A stretch of 64,000 nucleotides of DNA from Pseudomonas sp. 31-12 (GTDB lineage Bacteria > Pseudomonadota > Gammaproteobacteria > Pseudomonadales > Pseudomonadaceae), in contig NZ_CP029482.1 of NCBI RefSeq assembly GCF_003151075.1, positions 6,664,001-6,728,000 of the forward strand, written 5' to 3'. Both the position numbers and the translations under genes were made by a program. A model generated the notes under the pieces. It made no database searches. It worked only from the letters and a program-made list of their open reading frames with translations, and was not told where the DNA came from. Below, piece by piece: positions 41,562 through 51,222 of this stretch (position 1 is its first letter; the number at the start of each line of letters is the position of its first letter).

Positions 41562-42776
41562 TCATTCTTTAGTGAGATCAACCAACGGCGTTTGTCGCAC
41601 CTCAGTCGCCCGCCCACCCTGAATCTCATTCACCCGCTGCATCGCTTTATCCACAGCCCCTTTATCCGCCAGCAAACTGTAATGGATCTGAAACTGCCTC
41701 TGCTCTTTCACCCCAATCATCGGCACCAATCCAATCGGCCGCTGATACCGTCGGTTGTAGGAAAAACTCGTCCCCGGCTCCAACCCGGTCACATACCCCT
41801 GCCCTTGCGTATCCGTGTTCTTCCACAACGAAAACACCGGCAACTGCTGGGTATTAAAACCAACCGACACCCCAAGGCTCCCAGCCTTGTTGTGCAGCAC
41901 GGTCAACGTGTCGCCCTTGGCATCGCCATAAGGCACGACGTTGTAAACCGTCTCGTCGTAGTCCTTGGTCGGCGCGCGGTAAGTCTGCCAATCCGGCAAA
42001 TCCCCTTTGGCCTTTTCGTTGAACGGCGACACCTGTTTAACCGGCGCCACAAACCGCGCGCCCTGCTCCAGGAATGGCGTGCTGAAGTTGCTGTGGTAAA
42101 GCGCCTGGTATTCCTTCGGATAGTCGCCGTTGTTGGTCAATGTGTCGTTCAGGGCGAACGCTACGCTGCCGGGTTCAGTGACCAACTCGGTCACCACCGA
42201 GAAATCGACTTTCTTGAACGCCTGCTCTTTCAGCTCGCCGCGCAGGCTGATGGCGTAAGGCGGTTTTTCGTCGATGTGCAGGGTGACTTTGCTGGCCGGG
42301 ATGTTGGCGGCGCGGCCGTGCAGGGTCAGGAGTTCGCCGTTATCCATGCCGGGGTGGCCGACCCATTCGTAGCCGCAGCGGGCGACCAGTTCGTTGAAGC
42401 CTTCGAGCCAACCCAGGCCACCGCGGCCGTTGAGTTCGATGAAGGACGGATTGACCACGTCCTTGACCGGCGAATCCCAGCCCATGCGCACATCGCCGAC
42501 CGATGCCTGCAAGACGTTCATCCCGCGAGTCGGCACCACCGAGAGTTTCATTGTGCCGTTATCGATGTCGACGATGCTGACGCCCTCCTGCCGGCCACCG
42601 TGCAAGGTGCGCAGGGTCACGGAGAAAGGTTTGTCGGTTTTCACGCCGAGTTGCTGGCTGGTGATCTGCCAGTTCTGGGCGGCCTTGTCGGTGTCGAGCA
42701 GCACGTAATCCCAGGCCATGGCGTGAGAGGCAGTGGTCAGCGCGCCGAGGGCGATGGCGAGTTTAAGCGGGGTCAT
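41562..42776 (-). CDS. DUF4432 (aldose-1-epimerase-like) periplasmic protein
   Basis: 404 aa from ATG 42776; the longer frame to 42893 is rejected because MTPLKLAIALGALTTASHAM opens with a signal peptide and is preceded by AGGAAAGCTT-like sequence. The mature protein shows the galactose-mutarotase-like fold of DUF4432: LSVVPTRGMNVLQASVGDVR, GLGWLEGFNELVARCG and YHSNFSTPFLEQGARF. Probably binds or isomerises a sugar in the periplasm; the substrate is unknown. Convergent with comM. Confidence 0.88.
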   Translation of the reverse strand: MTPLKLAIALGALTTASHAMAWDYVLLDTDKAAQNWQITSQQLGVKTDKPFSVTLRTLHGGRQEGVSIVDIDNGTMKLSVVPTRGMNVLQASVGDVRMGWDSPVKDVVNPSFIELNGRGGLGWLEGFNELVARCGYEWVGHPGMDNGELLTLHGRAANIPASKVTLHIDEKPPYAISLRGELKEQAFKKVDFSVVTELVTEPGSVAFALNDTLTNNGDYPKEYQALYHSNFSTPFLEQGARFVAPVKQVSPFNEKAKGDLPDWQTYRAPTKDYDETVYNVVPYGDAKGDTLTVLHNKAGSLGVSVGFNTQQLPVFSLWKNTDTQGQGYVTGLEPGTSFSYNRRYQRPIGLVPMIGVKEQRQFQIHYSLLADKGAVDKAMQRVNEIQGGRATEVRQTPLVDLTKE

Positions 42777-43043
42777 GAGGGAAGCCTTTCTTGGAGTTGT
42801 GCGTTTTTTATAGCGCTGATGAAACGTTTCAGCAAGATTAAAAAATGCACACGCGCCAACCGTCCCTCGCAAATACTCAACGACCCCAAGCAACGCCCGC
42901 TTTGTTACGCTAATCTCATACGGTTTTGGCCTAACGGCTGATTGACGGCGACATCATTATGACATTAAGGTCGCCAGCTAATTGCAGGAGCAAGAACAGG
43001 CACTTTTGCCTGTCATTTGCGCAACGGATCATATGGAGTTTGG

Positions 43044-44411
43044 ATGCGCGGGGCACTATTACGCAGCGGTAAGAGCGGGTCATTCACAGCCCTGGGCGAA
43101 ACAGGTCAACCGGTCTACCGGGCTGCCCTGCAGTTGCGCGAAGCCATTCGCCGCAAGAACCCCGACATGGTCGATCACCTGGCCATTCCTCAAAGCGACG
43201 AACTCGGCAACCAGATCGATTGGTACAGCGGTCTCGACGGCGATGTAATCCCGTGGAGCAGCGCGACCGAAGAAGAACGCGCACCGGCCCGTCGCCAACT
43301 TGAAGCGCTGAAGACTGCGCTCGATGAATTGAGCCAGCGTTTCCTGGGCACGGATTCGGGCGAACAGCAGCAAGGCGACAAAGCCGTGTTCGGCAAGCTG
43401 CTCAAGCGCGTCATTCATTTCCCTGACGAAAACTTCGTCTACCTGGTGCAAGGCAAACCGGTGCTGACCTTCTGGGGTTTCGAGCACGCCGGTACCGGCA
43501 ATCGCGATCCCCTGCACTGCCTTTATCAGGTTCCGCCCGTATTTACGCTGCCTCCTGTGGTCGAAGAACCGGTTGTGGCGCCTGTCGTGCCGGTAGTGGC
43601 TCGCCCTTGGTGGCGTCGTTGGTGGTGGCTGTTGCTGCTGCCGTTCCTGTTGCTGCTGTTGTGGCTGTTGCTCGGCTTGCGCGGTTGCGTGCCGATTCCA
43701 TTGGTGGCGGTGGACTTGCTGCCTGAGGGCATCGTGCCAGTGGAAAACCAGCTGGAAGAGCCGCAACTGACCGGCAATGTGACAACGCTGAATGGCGTTC
43801 CCGTGACCGGCACCGTCGCAGGCTCCACCACTGGCGCAGCCGTGACCGGCACTCATGGCGTGGAAGCTCCAGCCGTGACCGGTAACGAAGCTGATGCCGC
43901 AAACGCCGACGTCACCCAAGACCCGGCCGCCGAATCACCAACCGCGCCAACTACGCCAACCGCGCCACCCGAAAACAAAACCGAGACGCCTGCCGTCACA
44001 CCGCCCGACGCGGCAAAATCCGCCGCCACAAAACCGGGCCCGCCCCTGAGCATTCCACCTGACGCCGCCGACGGTGCCGCCAAGTTCCTCGACGGCCAGT
44101 ACCGCGCCGGCGCCGGCATCCAGGATCGCCGGACCGGCAAGCCGCTGCGTCTGGAATACCAGTTGAAGGACGGTAAAGGCGAAGTCACCGTGCACCAGGC
44201 CGACGGCTCGAAATGCAGCGGCCCGGTTACCGCCACCATGAAGGGCGGCAGCCTCGCCATCGACAGCCAGGGCCAAGCCGTGTGCGGCGATGGCAGCACT
44301 TACGACATGCCCAAGGTCAACTGCCGCAAAGGGGCGACCACGGTCGCGGACTGCACCGGCGGTTACGGAAAAGATCAATTCCCCATGTCCATGCGGCAGA
44401 TGGGCGAATAA
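43044..44411 (+). CDS. srfA: SrfA family protein
   Basis: 455 aa from ATG 43044 (GGAG upstream; a TTG at 43017 is in frame). Opens MRGALLRSGKSGSFTALGET, typical of SrfA. A soluble N-terminal region of ~170 aa is followed by a proline/valine linker and one strong transmembrane helix (about 198-220, WWLLLLPFLLLLLWLLLGL). A Pro/Thr-rich spacer and a C-terminal domain of ~130 aa with four cysteines follow (KCSGPVTATMKGGSL, VNCRKGATTVADCTGGYG). First gene of the srf operon. srfA was named in Salmonella as SsrB-regulated; the molecular role is unknown. Confidence 0.85.
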   Translation: MRGALLRSGKSGSFTALGETGQPVYRAALQLREAIRRKNPDMVDHLAIPQSDELGNQIDWYSGLDGDVIPWSSATEEERAPARRQLEALKTALDELSQRFLGTDSGEQQQGDKAVFGKLLKRVIHFPDENFVYLVQGKPVLTFWGFEHAGTGNRDPLHCLYQVPPVFTLPPVVEEPVVAPVVPVVARPWWRRWWWLLLLPFLLLLLWLLLGLRGCVPIPLVAVDLLPEGIVPVENQLEEPQLTGNVTTLNGVPVTGTVAGSTTGAAVTGTHGVEAPAVTGNEADAANADVTQDPAAESPTAPTTPTAPPENKTETPAVTPPDAAKSAATKPGPPLSIPPDAADGAAKFLDGQYRAGAGIQDRRTGKPLRLEYQLKDGKGEVTVHQADGSKCSGPVTATMKGGSLAIDSQGQAVCGDGSTYDMPKVNCRKGATTVADCTGGYGKDQFPMSMRQMGE

Positions 44412-44428
44412 GACTGGAATAACCCGAC

Positions 44429-47400
44429 ATGTTGCCTGAAGTCACCCAATTCGAAGACACCGTCACGCTCGTCAGTGACACCGGTATCCAGTTCATGGAT
44501 TTCGCCCTGCGCCTGGATCCCCGCAAGGAACCGGCGGGCGAGTTCGCGCCGATGATCAGCGGGCTGATCTGCCGCCTGATGTACAACGAAGAGAAAGACT
44601 TCTACTTCTACGAGCCCGAACCGGAAAAGGTCGAGAAGGCCAGACCGGCGTTCAGCGTCGACATGAAAAGCAGCCTCGAGCTGCTGGACGGTGTCTGGCT
44701 GCCGACGCCGTTTTTCCGTTTCATGCCGCCGCACCGTTTCGACGAAGGTCCCACCAACTGGTCGCGCATGCGCCTGGTGAAACTCGCGACGCCGGACATC
44801 GACGGCAATACTCATCGCCTGACGATGGCGTTCGACAGCCGCGTCATGCCCAAGCGTGATGGCACCGCCTACCTGGCGCCGAACGAAGAAGACATCAGCT
44901 CCGGCGTGTCCTTCAAACTGGCGACCAAGGCCAGCGAAACCCGCTGGTTCCTGGCCCAGCCGTGGGTCAACGAATGGCTGCTCGAAGTATTCAACGAGGG
45001 CAACGCCCATCGTTCGCGCGAAGAGCTCGACATCGACATCCGCGCCAACCACCACCTGGCGCACTACCTCAACCTGCTGAGCCTGTTGAGCACGCCGTCA
45101 GCGGCGGCGCAGTCGACCGCCAGGCCGAAGGTGGAAATCCCTGAATTGAAAGTGGTCGCCAACGACAGCAATGGCCTGGTCAAACCGATTCCGGTGGACC
45201 TGGTGCTGGACGTCGGTAACTCGCGCACTTGCGGCATCCTGATCGAGAACCACGGTCAGGCCGGCTCCGGGTTGAAGCAGAATTACGTGCTGGAACTGCG
45301 CGACCTGATCACCCCTGAACACACCTACAACCTGCCATTCGAAAGCCGCGTCGAATTCGCCCAGGCGTATTTCGGCAAGGATCATTGCTCGGTCAAAAGC
45401 GGCCGCCACGATGCGTTCCAGTGGGCGACGATTGCCCGGGTCGGCAATGAGGCAAGCCGTTTGGCCAGCCGCCGTCGTGGCACCGAAGGCTCGACTGGCC
45501 TGTCCAGCCCGAAACGATACCTGTGGGACGAAAACGCCTACGGCCACGGCTGGCGCTTCAACTGCTCCTACATCAAGACCGACAGCGAGCCGTACGCCAC
45601 CGCCGCGCCGTTCTCGCACCTGATCAATGAAACCGGCGAGGCGCTTTACAGCCTCGAAGAAGACGATCGCCTGCCGGTGTTCATGCCGCGTTACTCGCGC
45701 AGCTCGCTGATGACCTTCATGCTCGCCGAGGTGCTGGCCCAGGCGCTGTCGCAGATCAACAGCCCGGCCCAGCGCTCGCGCCAGGGTCACACCCGCGTGC
45801 CGCGCCAGCTCAACAGCATCACCCTGACCGTGCCGCCGGGCATGCCCCAGGCCGAGCGCAGCATTCTCAACGAACGCATGCAGCAGGCCATCGGCCTGGT
45901 GTGGAAAAGCCTCGGCTGGCACGCCGGCGAGGAAGATCCGCATCAGGATCAGGCCGTCAGCCCGCGCACGCCGATCCCGAGCATCCGCGTGGAATGGGAC
46001 GAAGCTTCGTGCGGCCAGTTGGTGTACCTGTACACCGAGGTCAACGAGAACTTCGCCGGTCACCCGGAAGAGTTTTTCGACACCATCGCCCGGCCGGACA
46101 AAGCAGACCGTGAACGCATTACCCTGGCGACCATCGACATCGGCGGCGGCACCACGGACCTGGTGATCACTGACTATCGCCTCGACCGCGCCGGCAACAC
46201 CGGCAGCGGCAGCAACGTGCACATCGTGCCCGAGCAGCGGTTTCGCGATGGCTTCAAAGTGGCCGGCGACGACATCCTGCTGGACGTGATTCAGGACTTC
46301 GTCCTGCCGAGCTTCGAGAAAGCCTTGCAGAACGCTGGCGTCAAAGCCCCGGATTCGCTGATGTCACGGCTGTGCGGCGATGAATCGGTCAGCGCCCAGG
46401 ACATGATCCTGCGCCAGCAATTGAACCTGCAGGTGTTCGCACCGCTGGGCCTGGCGTTGCTCAAGGCCTACGAGCATTACGACCCGCAAGTCCCGCAGGA
46501 AGTCAGCCCGCAAAGCTACCGTCAGTTGCTGGGCGACAACGCGATCAGCCAGACCGTGCTCGACTACGTCAACGCCGCCGTGCGCCGCGATGTTGGCGGC
46601 CAGAGCGGTTTCGACCTGTACGAAGCGCTGATCGGCTTCGACCTGCAAAAGCTCCACGCCGCGTTCCTCAACGACCAGATCAACATCACCAAGATCCTTG
46701 GCGCGCTCTGTGAAGTGGTCGCCCACTACCCGTGTGACGTTCTGCTGCTGACCGGCCGCCCTTCGCGCCTGCCGGGCATCCAGGCGTTCATTCGCAAAGT
46801 GCTGCCGCTGCCACCGGGCCGCATCTTGGCGCTGCAAAACTACCGCACCGGCGGCTGGTATCCGTTCCACAAGAACGGCCGGATCGACGACCCGAAAAGT
46901 ACCGCTTCGGTGGGCGCCATGCTGTGCCTGTTGTGCGCCAACCACAGCGTGCCGAACTTCTACTTCCGCTCTTCGGCGCTCAAGCCATATTCGACGGTCA
47001 AGCACATCGGCGTCATCGACCTGAACAACGTGATCAAGGATGCCGACGTGCTGTACCGCGACATCCAGTCCGAAGACTACAAAATCAAGCTGCCGGAAAT
47101 CGGCACAGGCGATGATGCCGACACGCCGCAACTGGAAATGCGCGGCGATCTGCGCCTCGGTTTCCGCCAGTTGGCGGCCGATCGCTGGGCCGCTTCGCCG
47201 CTGTACACCCTGCGGTTTACCAAGGCCGGTCGGGAGAAGTTCTCCCGCGCGATTGGGGAAAACGGCAGCGCGCCGCTGCTCAAGGTGCGCTTCGAAGTAA
47301 AATCGGCCGACAAATACACGCGCAAGCAGGATCTGGTCAGCGACCGCCTCTCGGTACGCGACATCGAATCCAACAGTAACAACGTCAACTTCAACCCGCG

Positions 47401-47494
47401 CAGCGACCTCGAGCTGGAACTCAACACCATGCTCGACGCCGGCCTGAGCGAGACCAAGTACTGGCTCGACAGTGGAAGTGTGAAACGCAAATGA
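44429..47494 (+). CDS. srfB: SrfB family protein (actin/Hsp70-type ATPase motifs)
   Basis: 1021 aa, ATG 44429, 17 bp after srfA. Labelled virulence factor in databases. The middle of the protein has the ASKHA nucleotide-binding signature in order: phosphate 1 DLVLDVGNSRTCGILIEN (about 256), phosphate 2 ATIDIGGGTTDLVITDY (about 568) and adenosine motif LLLTGRPSRLPGIQAFI (about 771). It is thus probably a soluble ATPase of the actin/Hsp70/FtsA fold. It overlaps srfC by 4 nt (ATGA), implying stoichiometric synthesis. Confidence 0.9.
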   Translation: MLPEVTQFEDTVTLVSDTGIQFMDFALRLDPRKEPAGEFAPMISGLICRLMYNEEKDFYFYEPEPEKVEKARPAFSVDMKSSLELLDGVWLPTPFFRFMPPHRFDEGPTNWSRMRLVKLATPDIDGNTHRLTMAFDSRVMPKRDGTAYLAPNEEDISSGVSFKLATKASETRWFLAQPWVNEWLLEVFNEGNAHRSREELDIDIRANHHLAHYLNLLSLLSTPSAAAQSTARPKVEIPELKVVANDSNGLVKPIPVDLVLDVGNSRTCGILIENHGQAGSGLKQNYVLELRDLITPEHTYNLPFESRVEFAQAYFGKDHCSVKSGRHDAFQWATIARVGNEASRLASRRRGTEGSTGLSSPKRYLWDENAYGHGWRFNCSYIKTDSEPYATAAPFSHLINETGEALYSLEEDDRLPVFMPRYSRSSLMTFMLAEVLAQALSQINSPAQRSRQGHTRVPRQLNSITLTVPPGMPQAERSILNERMQQAIGLVWKSLGWHAGEEDPHQDQAVSPRTPIPSIRVEWDEASCGQLVYLYTEVNENFAGHPEEFFDTIARPDKADRERITLATIDIGGGTTDLVITDYRLDRAGNTGSGSNVHIVPEQRFRDGFKVAGDDILLDVIQDFVLPSFEKALQNAGVKAPDSLMSRLCGDESVSAQDMILRQQLNLQVFAPLGLALLKAYEHYDPQVPQEVSPQSYRQLLGDNAISQTVLDYVNAAVRRDVGGQSGFDLYEALIGFDLQKLHAAFLNDQINITKILGALCEVVAHYPCDVLLLTGRPSRLPGIQAFIRKVLPLPPGRILALQNYRTGGWYPFHKNGRIDDPKSTASVGAMLCLLCANHSVPNFYFRSSALKPYSTVKHIGVIDLNNVIKDADVLYRDIQSEDYKIKLPEIGTGDDADTPQLEMRGDLRLGFRQLAADRWAASPLYTLRFTKAGREKFSRAIGENGSAPLLKVRFEVKSADKYTRKQDLVSDRLSVRDIESNSNNVNFNPRSDLELELNTMLDAGLSETKYWLDSGSVKRK

Positions 47495-50202
47495 ATGACC
47501 TGACCCCCGAACAAACTCAGCTTTCAGCCAGTTGGGCCGCTGTTTATGAAGGTGCCGGTCAGGCGCTGGAATGGATTGGCCAGACGCGCGGCAACGCGCC
47601 ACGCCTGGACAGCGAAGCCGACAGCCTGAACATCCGCCTGCACCGCGCCCGCAACCTGGCCCACAGCCTGGGTCGCGTGGCCTGCACGCCGATGACCATT
47701 GGCTTTTTCGGCCTGTCTCAGGCTGGTAAGTCCTATCTGATTTCGGCCCTCGCGGCCGGTCAGAACGGCAAACTGGAGACCGATTTCGGTGGCCAGCGCC
47801 TGGACTTCATCAAGCACATCAACCCGGTGGGTGGCGGCAAGGAAGCCACCGGCCTGGTGACGCGCTTCAGCCGCCGCGCCACGCCGAGCCAGGATCCGCA
47901 GTTCCCGGTCGAACTGACGCTGTTCAAGGAAATCGAGCTGGCGAAGATTCTCGCCAACTCCTGGTTCAAGGACTTCGACCTTGAACGGATCTCCTACGAG
48001 ATCGACGAAGAGCGCATCCAGCGCGTGCTGAAACCATTCGAAGGCCGCGAAACCGGGCCACTGCAACCGGGCGTCAGCGCCGATGATCTGGTGTCTCTGT
48101 GGGATTACCTGCGGGACAACTTCCGCAACTCCGTGAAGAAGCTTGAGCACCTGTATTGGCCGACAGCGTTGCAACTGGCGCCGCGCCTGAATTTCCAGGA
48201 ACGTGCCGAGCTGTTTTCGATCCTTTGGGGTGAGCAGAGCGAGCTGACGCGTGTGTACCAGCAACTGGCCGGCGCGCTGCACAAGCTCGGCTTGCCCGAG
48301 ACCGTGTTCGCGCCATTAAAGGCCTTGGTGAGTTTCGAAAACGACACCTACAGCCAGCGCGACAGCATCATGAACGTCGACATCCTCGAGCGCTTCGGCA
48401 GCCCGCGGGACTTGCCGATCGACGTGCGGCCTCAGGTCGAAGGACGCCTGCAAAACAGTCAGGGCATCCCGGTCGCGCAACTGGCGGCACTGACGGCCGA
48501 GATGACCTTTGGCCTGATCGAAGCCCCAGCGGACGACATCGTCAACCAGGTCGACTTGCTGGACTTCCCCGGTTATCGCGGACGTAAAAAACTGCACGAG
48601 ATCGCCAATTCCAGCGACCCGGAATCCGCCACCAAGGACAACTCCGTCTCGCAGCTGATCCTGCGCGGCAAGGTTGCTTACCTGTTCGAACGCTACACCG
48701 ACAACCAAGAAATGAACGCGCTGGTGGTCTGCACCGGTTCGACCAAACAGAGCGATGTCAACGACGTCGGCCCGGTGCTCACGCGCTGGATTGAAAAAAC
48801 CCAGGGCGCCGACGCAGCCGCTCGCAGCAAGCGCGACACCGGCCTGATCTGGGCGTTGACCATGCTCGACCTGCGCATCACCAACTCCCTGAGCCTGACG
48901 CCTGATCAGTACGACGAGAGCTGGAACGGCATGGTCAAGCTGACCATGCTCGAGCGCTTCGGCAGCCTGAGCTGGATGAACGACTGGGCCGGCACGCCGT
49001 TCCAGAACACCTTCCTGGTGCGCAAACCGCGCATGGATGCGGCGTTCATCGTGCAAGACGCCAGCGGCGCCGAAACCGGCCTCAACGTGAGCTATCAGGA
49101 GCGCGTCGACGCCCTGGGCGCAAGCTTTGCCGGCAACGAACTGGTGTGCAAACACATCAACAATCCCGCCAACGCCTGGAAAGAAATGCTGCGCAACGAT
49201 GACGGTGGCATCAGCCACTTCAGCGGCAGTTTCAAGGGTGTGGCCAAGATCGAATTCAAACTGCAGCGCATCCGCGAACAGTTGAGCGAATGCCTCGAAG
49301 GCTTGACCACTCACGGCTTGAGCACCTGGTATCACGCCGACGGTGACGGTGCTGCAGCCGCCAAGAAAGCCCAGGCGCAGATGATTCTGACCGGCCTGGG
49401 CCGTCGCCCGGCCGTGCTCGGCGAGTTCATTGATGAGCTCGACATGCCGAGCGAATCGGTGCGCGACCTGTACCTCAGCGGTGTGTACGAAACCGATGAC
49501 GCACCTGCCGCCAGCGATGAGCCTGCCGCGCCGACACCGAGCCAGAGCCTGTACGGCAATGACGCCGGTTTCGACTTCGATTTCGGCGACGACCTGAGCC
49601 ACGAAGCACCGGTCAGCAGTAAAACCAACACCCCGGCGCCGGAACTGCAAAGCAACGAACACCGCTTTGCCAAAGCCGCGTTCAAGGCCTGGATTGCGCA
49701 CCTGCGCGAGCTGACCACCCGGCAGAGCCTGCTCAACCTGTTGGGGTTGGAAAAGGCGTTGATCGAAGCCGTGGTCGACGAACTGATCACCGCCGGTTAC
49801 CGCCAGGACCTGCCCGGCCAACTGAGCCGTGCGGTGCTCAAGCGTGCGCAAAGCGGCGCGCGACGCGATCAACTGGTCGAGCGCCAGGTGCTGGAAGTGC
49901 AACGCGTGCTGCGCGATTTCGTGTCCTGGTTCGGCTACCTGCAGAAACCGGTCAACGAGCGCCCGAACAGCCGCGCCGGTGCCAAGGCGCCGTTGTTCTC
50001 GTTCTACACCGACATCGGTCCGGGACAAGTGCCGGTACTGCCGCCGCAACCGGCGAACCAGGCGCAGCGCTATCTGGGCGACTGGCTTTCGGGTCTGGCC
50101 TACATCACGCAGGACAACGCCGGCCATGGTGCCGGTCGCGAAATCACCCCTGAACAGAATGAACGGCTGGGCCATGTGCTCACAGCCTTCACAGCGAGAT
50201 AA
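47491..50202 (+). CDS. srfC: SrfC family protein (large P-loop GTPase)
   Basis: 903 aa. Walker A/G1 GFFGLSQAGKSYLISAL at about 70-86 and G3-like LLDFPGYRGR near 355 mark a dynamin/septin-like GTPase. The region after (350-560) is alpha/beta, and the C-terminal 250 residues are helical with an acidic, low-complexity linker (TDDAPAASDEPAAPTPSQSL, about 665-715). No transmembrane segment. In Salmonella and other genera srfABC are always linked. Interaction with SrfB is inferred from the ATGA overlap and invariant linkage. Confidence 0.88.
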   Translation: MNDLTPEQTQLSASWAAVYEGAGQALEWIGQTRGNAPRLDSEADSLNIRLHRARNLAHSLGRVACTPMTIGFFGLSQAGKSYLISALAAGQNGKLETDFGGQRLDFIKHINPVGGGKEATGLVTRFSRRATPSQDPQFPVELTLFKEIELAKILANSWFKDFDLERISYEIDEERIQRVLKPFEGRETGPLQPGVSADDLVSLWDYLRDNFRNSVKKLEHLYWPTALQLAPRLNFQERAELFSILWGEQSELTRVYQQLAGALHKLGLPETVFAPLKALVSFENDTYSQRDSIMNVDILERFGSPRDLPIDVRPQVEGRLQNSQGIPVAQLAALTAEMTFGLIEAPADDIVNQVDLLDFPGYRGRKKLHEIANSSDPESATKDNSVSQLILRGKVAYLFERYTDNQEMNALVVCTGSTKQSDVNDVGPVLTRWIEKTQGADAAARSKRDTGLIWALTMLDLRITNSLSLTPDQYDESWNGMVKLTMLERFGSLSWMNDWAGTPFQNTFLVRKPRMDAAFIVQDASGAETGLNVSYQERVDALGASFAGNELVCKHINNPANAWKEMLRNDDGGISHFSGSFKGVAKIEFKLQRIREQLSECLEGLTTHGLSTWYHADGDGAAAAKKAQAQMILTGLGRRPAVLGEFIDELDMPSESVRDLYLSGVYETDDAPAASDEPAAPTPSQSLYGNDAGFDFDFGDDLSHEAPVSSKTNTPAPELQSNEHRFAKAAFKAWIAHLRELTTRQSLLNLLGLEKALIEAVVDELITAGYRQDLPGQLSRAVLKRAQSGARRDQLVERQVLEVQRVLRDFVSWFGYLQKPVNERPNSRAGAKAPLFSFYTDIGPGQVPVLPPQPANQAQRYLGDWLSGLAYITQDNAGHGAGREITPEQNERLGHVLTAFTAR

Positions 50203-50205
50203 GCA

Positions 50206-51222
50206 ATGCCAATTCGTGTCGACCTGCTCGCCTTAGAACCCAACGTGCCTGGCCAGGCGTGCCTCACTGTGAAGAAATGGCAGGGTGGCGAAGAACGGCT
50301 GGAGTTCTCCATTCAGCGCAACCAGGACGGTTTCTACCTCCAGGATCAGAAGGCCTGGAGCAACAACCCGTTCTGGTTCAAGGTCTCGCGCTTCAGCGTT
50401 GCGGCCAGTGGTGAAGCCCTTGAAGCCCAGGTCGGCCCGGAAGTGGTCGACCCGCTGCTCGAAGGCGGCGCCAACTCGCAATTCCAGATCGAACTGCGTG
50501 AGCAAAGCCTCGATCATAGCGATAAAGGGGTAGTCCGCCCCGGTGTGGGCCTGTTGCCGTCTACTGCGGGCGGTCAAACACGCTCGACTTATGGTGGTGC
50601 GGACCTGACCGCGCCCCGTGCGCCAGAACCCGAAATTCCGGAGCTGCCGGAATTGGTCCTGCCCACCGCCGAGCCAGAAATCGAACTGGAGTCGGTGCCC
50701 AACGAACCCGCCTACACCCCACCTCCGCCCCCGGTGAAGAAAAGCAACAAAGGCCTCATCGGCCTCGCGCTCGTCGTGCTGTTGCTGGTGGCCGCAGCGG
50801 CCGGATTCTGGTTCTACAAACGCACTCCGGCGCCTGCCCCGGCCATCGCTGCCGCCGCACCGGCCGGTGCCGATGCGCAAGCCTGCACCCTCGACAGCAT
50901 GAACAGTCTGCCCGAGCTGACTTTCGTCCAGACCTGCATCAAGGCCGCGCCCGACAGCGCCAAATTGCTGGAGATCATCAACGAAGCCAAGGCCGGCAAG
51001 CACTGCGGCGTCGCCCAGCGTCTGTACGCCAACCGTGCCCAGGCCGGTGACTCCTTGATTGCCAACGCCTATGCCCGCGAATACGACCCCAAATACCTGA
51101 AGGCCAGCGAGTGCTTCCCGGCCGCGGACAACGCCACCGCCGCCTACTGGTATGAAACGATCCTGACCCAGGACCCGAACAACGCCGAAGCCAAGCAGCG
51201 TTTCGAGGAGTTGCAGAAGTGA
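50206..51222 (+). CDS. Single-pass membrane protein of the srf operon
   Basis: 338 aa, ATG 50206, 3 bp after srfC. The N-terminal ~110 residues are beta-rich and cytoplasmic (PIRVDLLALEPNVPGQACLT). A proline-rich linker (PEIPELPELVLPTAEPEIEL) precedes a transmembrane helix at about 184-203 (GLIGLALVVLLLVAAAAGFW). The periplasmic tail of ~130 aa has Sel1-like alpha-helical repeats with cysteines (EAKAGKHCGVAQRLYANRAQ, ASECFPAADNATAAYWYETI). Overlaps the VWA gene by 4 nt. Confidence 0.8.
   Translation: MPIRVDLLALEPNVPGQACLTVKKWQGGEERLEFSIQRNQDGFYLQDQKAWSNNPFWFKVSRFSVAASGEALEAQVGPEVVDPLLEGGANSQFQIELREQSLDHSDKGVVRPGVGLLPSTAGGQTRSTYGGADLTAPRAPEPEIPELPELVLPTAEPEIELESVPNEPAYTPPPPPVKKSNKGLIGLALVVLLLVAAAAGFWFYKRTPAPAPAIAAAAPAGADAQACTLDSMNSLPELTFVQTCIKAAPDSAKLLEIINEAKAGKHCGVAQRLYANRAQAGDSLIANAYAREYDPKYLKASECFPAADNATAAYWYETILTQDPNNAEAKQRFEELQK

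Noticed and set aside
41592..42941. 449-codon open frame opposite the DUF4432 gene
   Set aside because: Shadow frame in high-GC DNA; the opposite strand has a recognised family and signal peptide.
48316..50175. 619-codon open frame opposite srfC
   Set aside because: Antisense artefact of GC-rich codon bias; no motif or ribosome-binding site.
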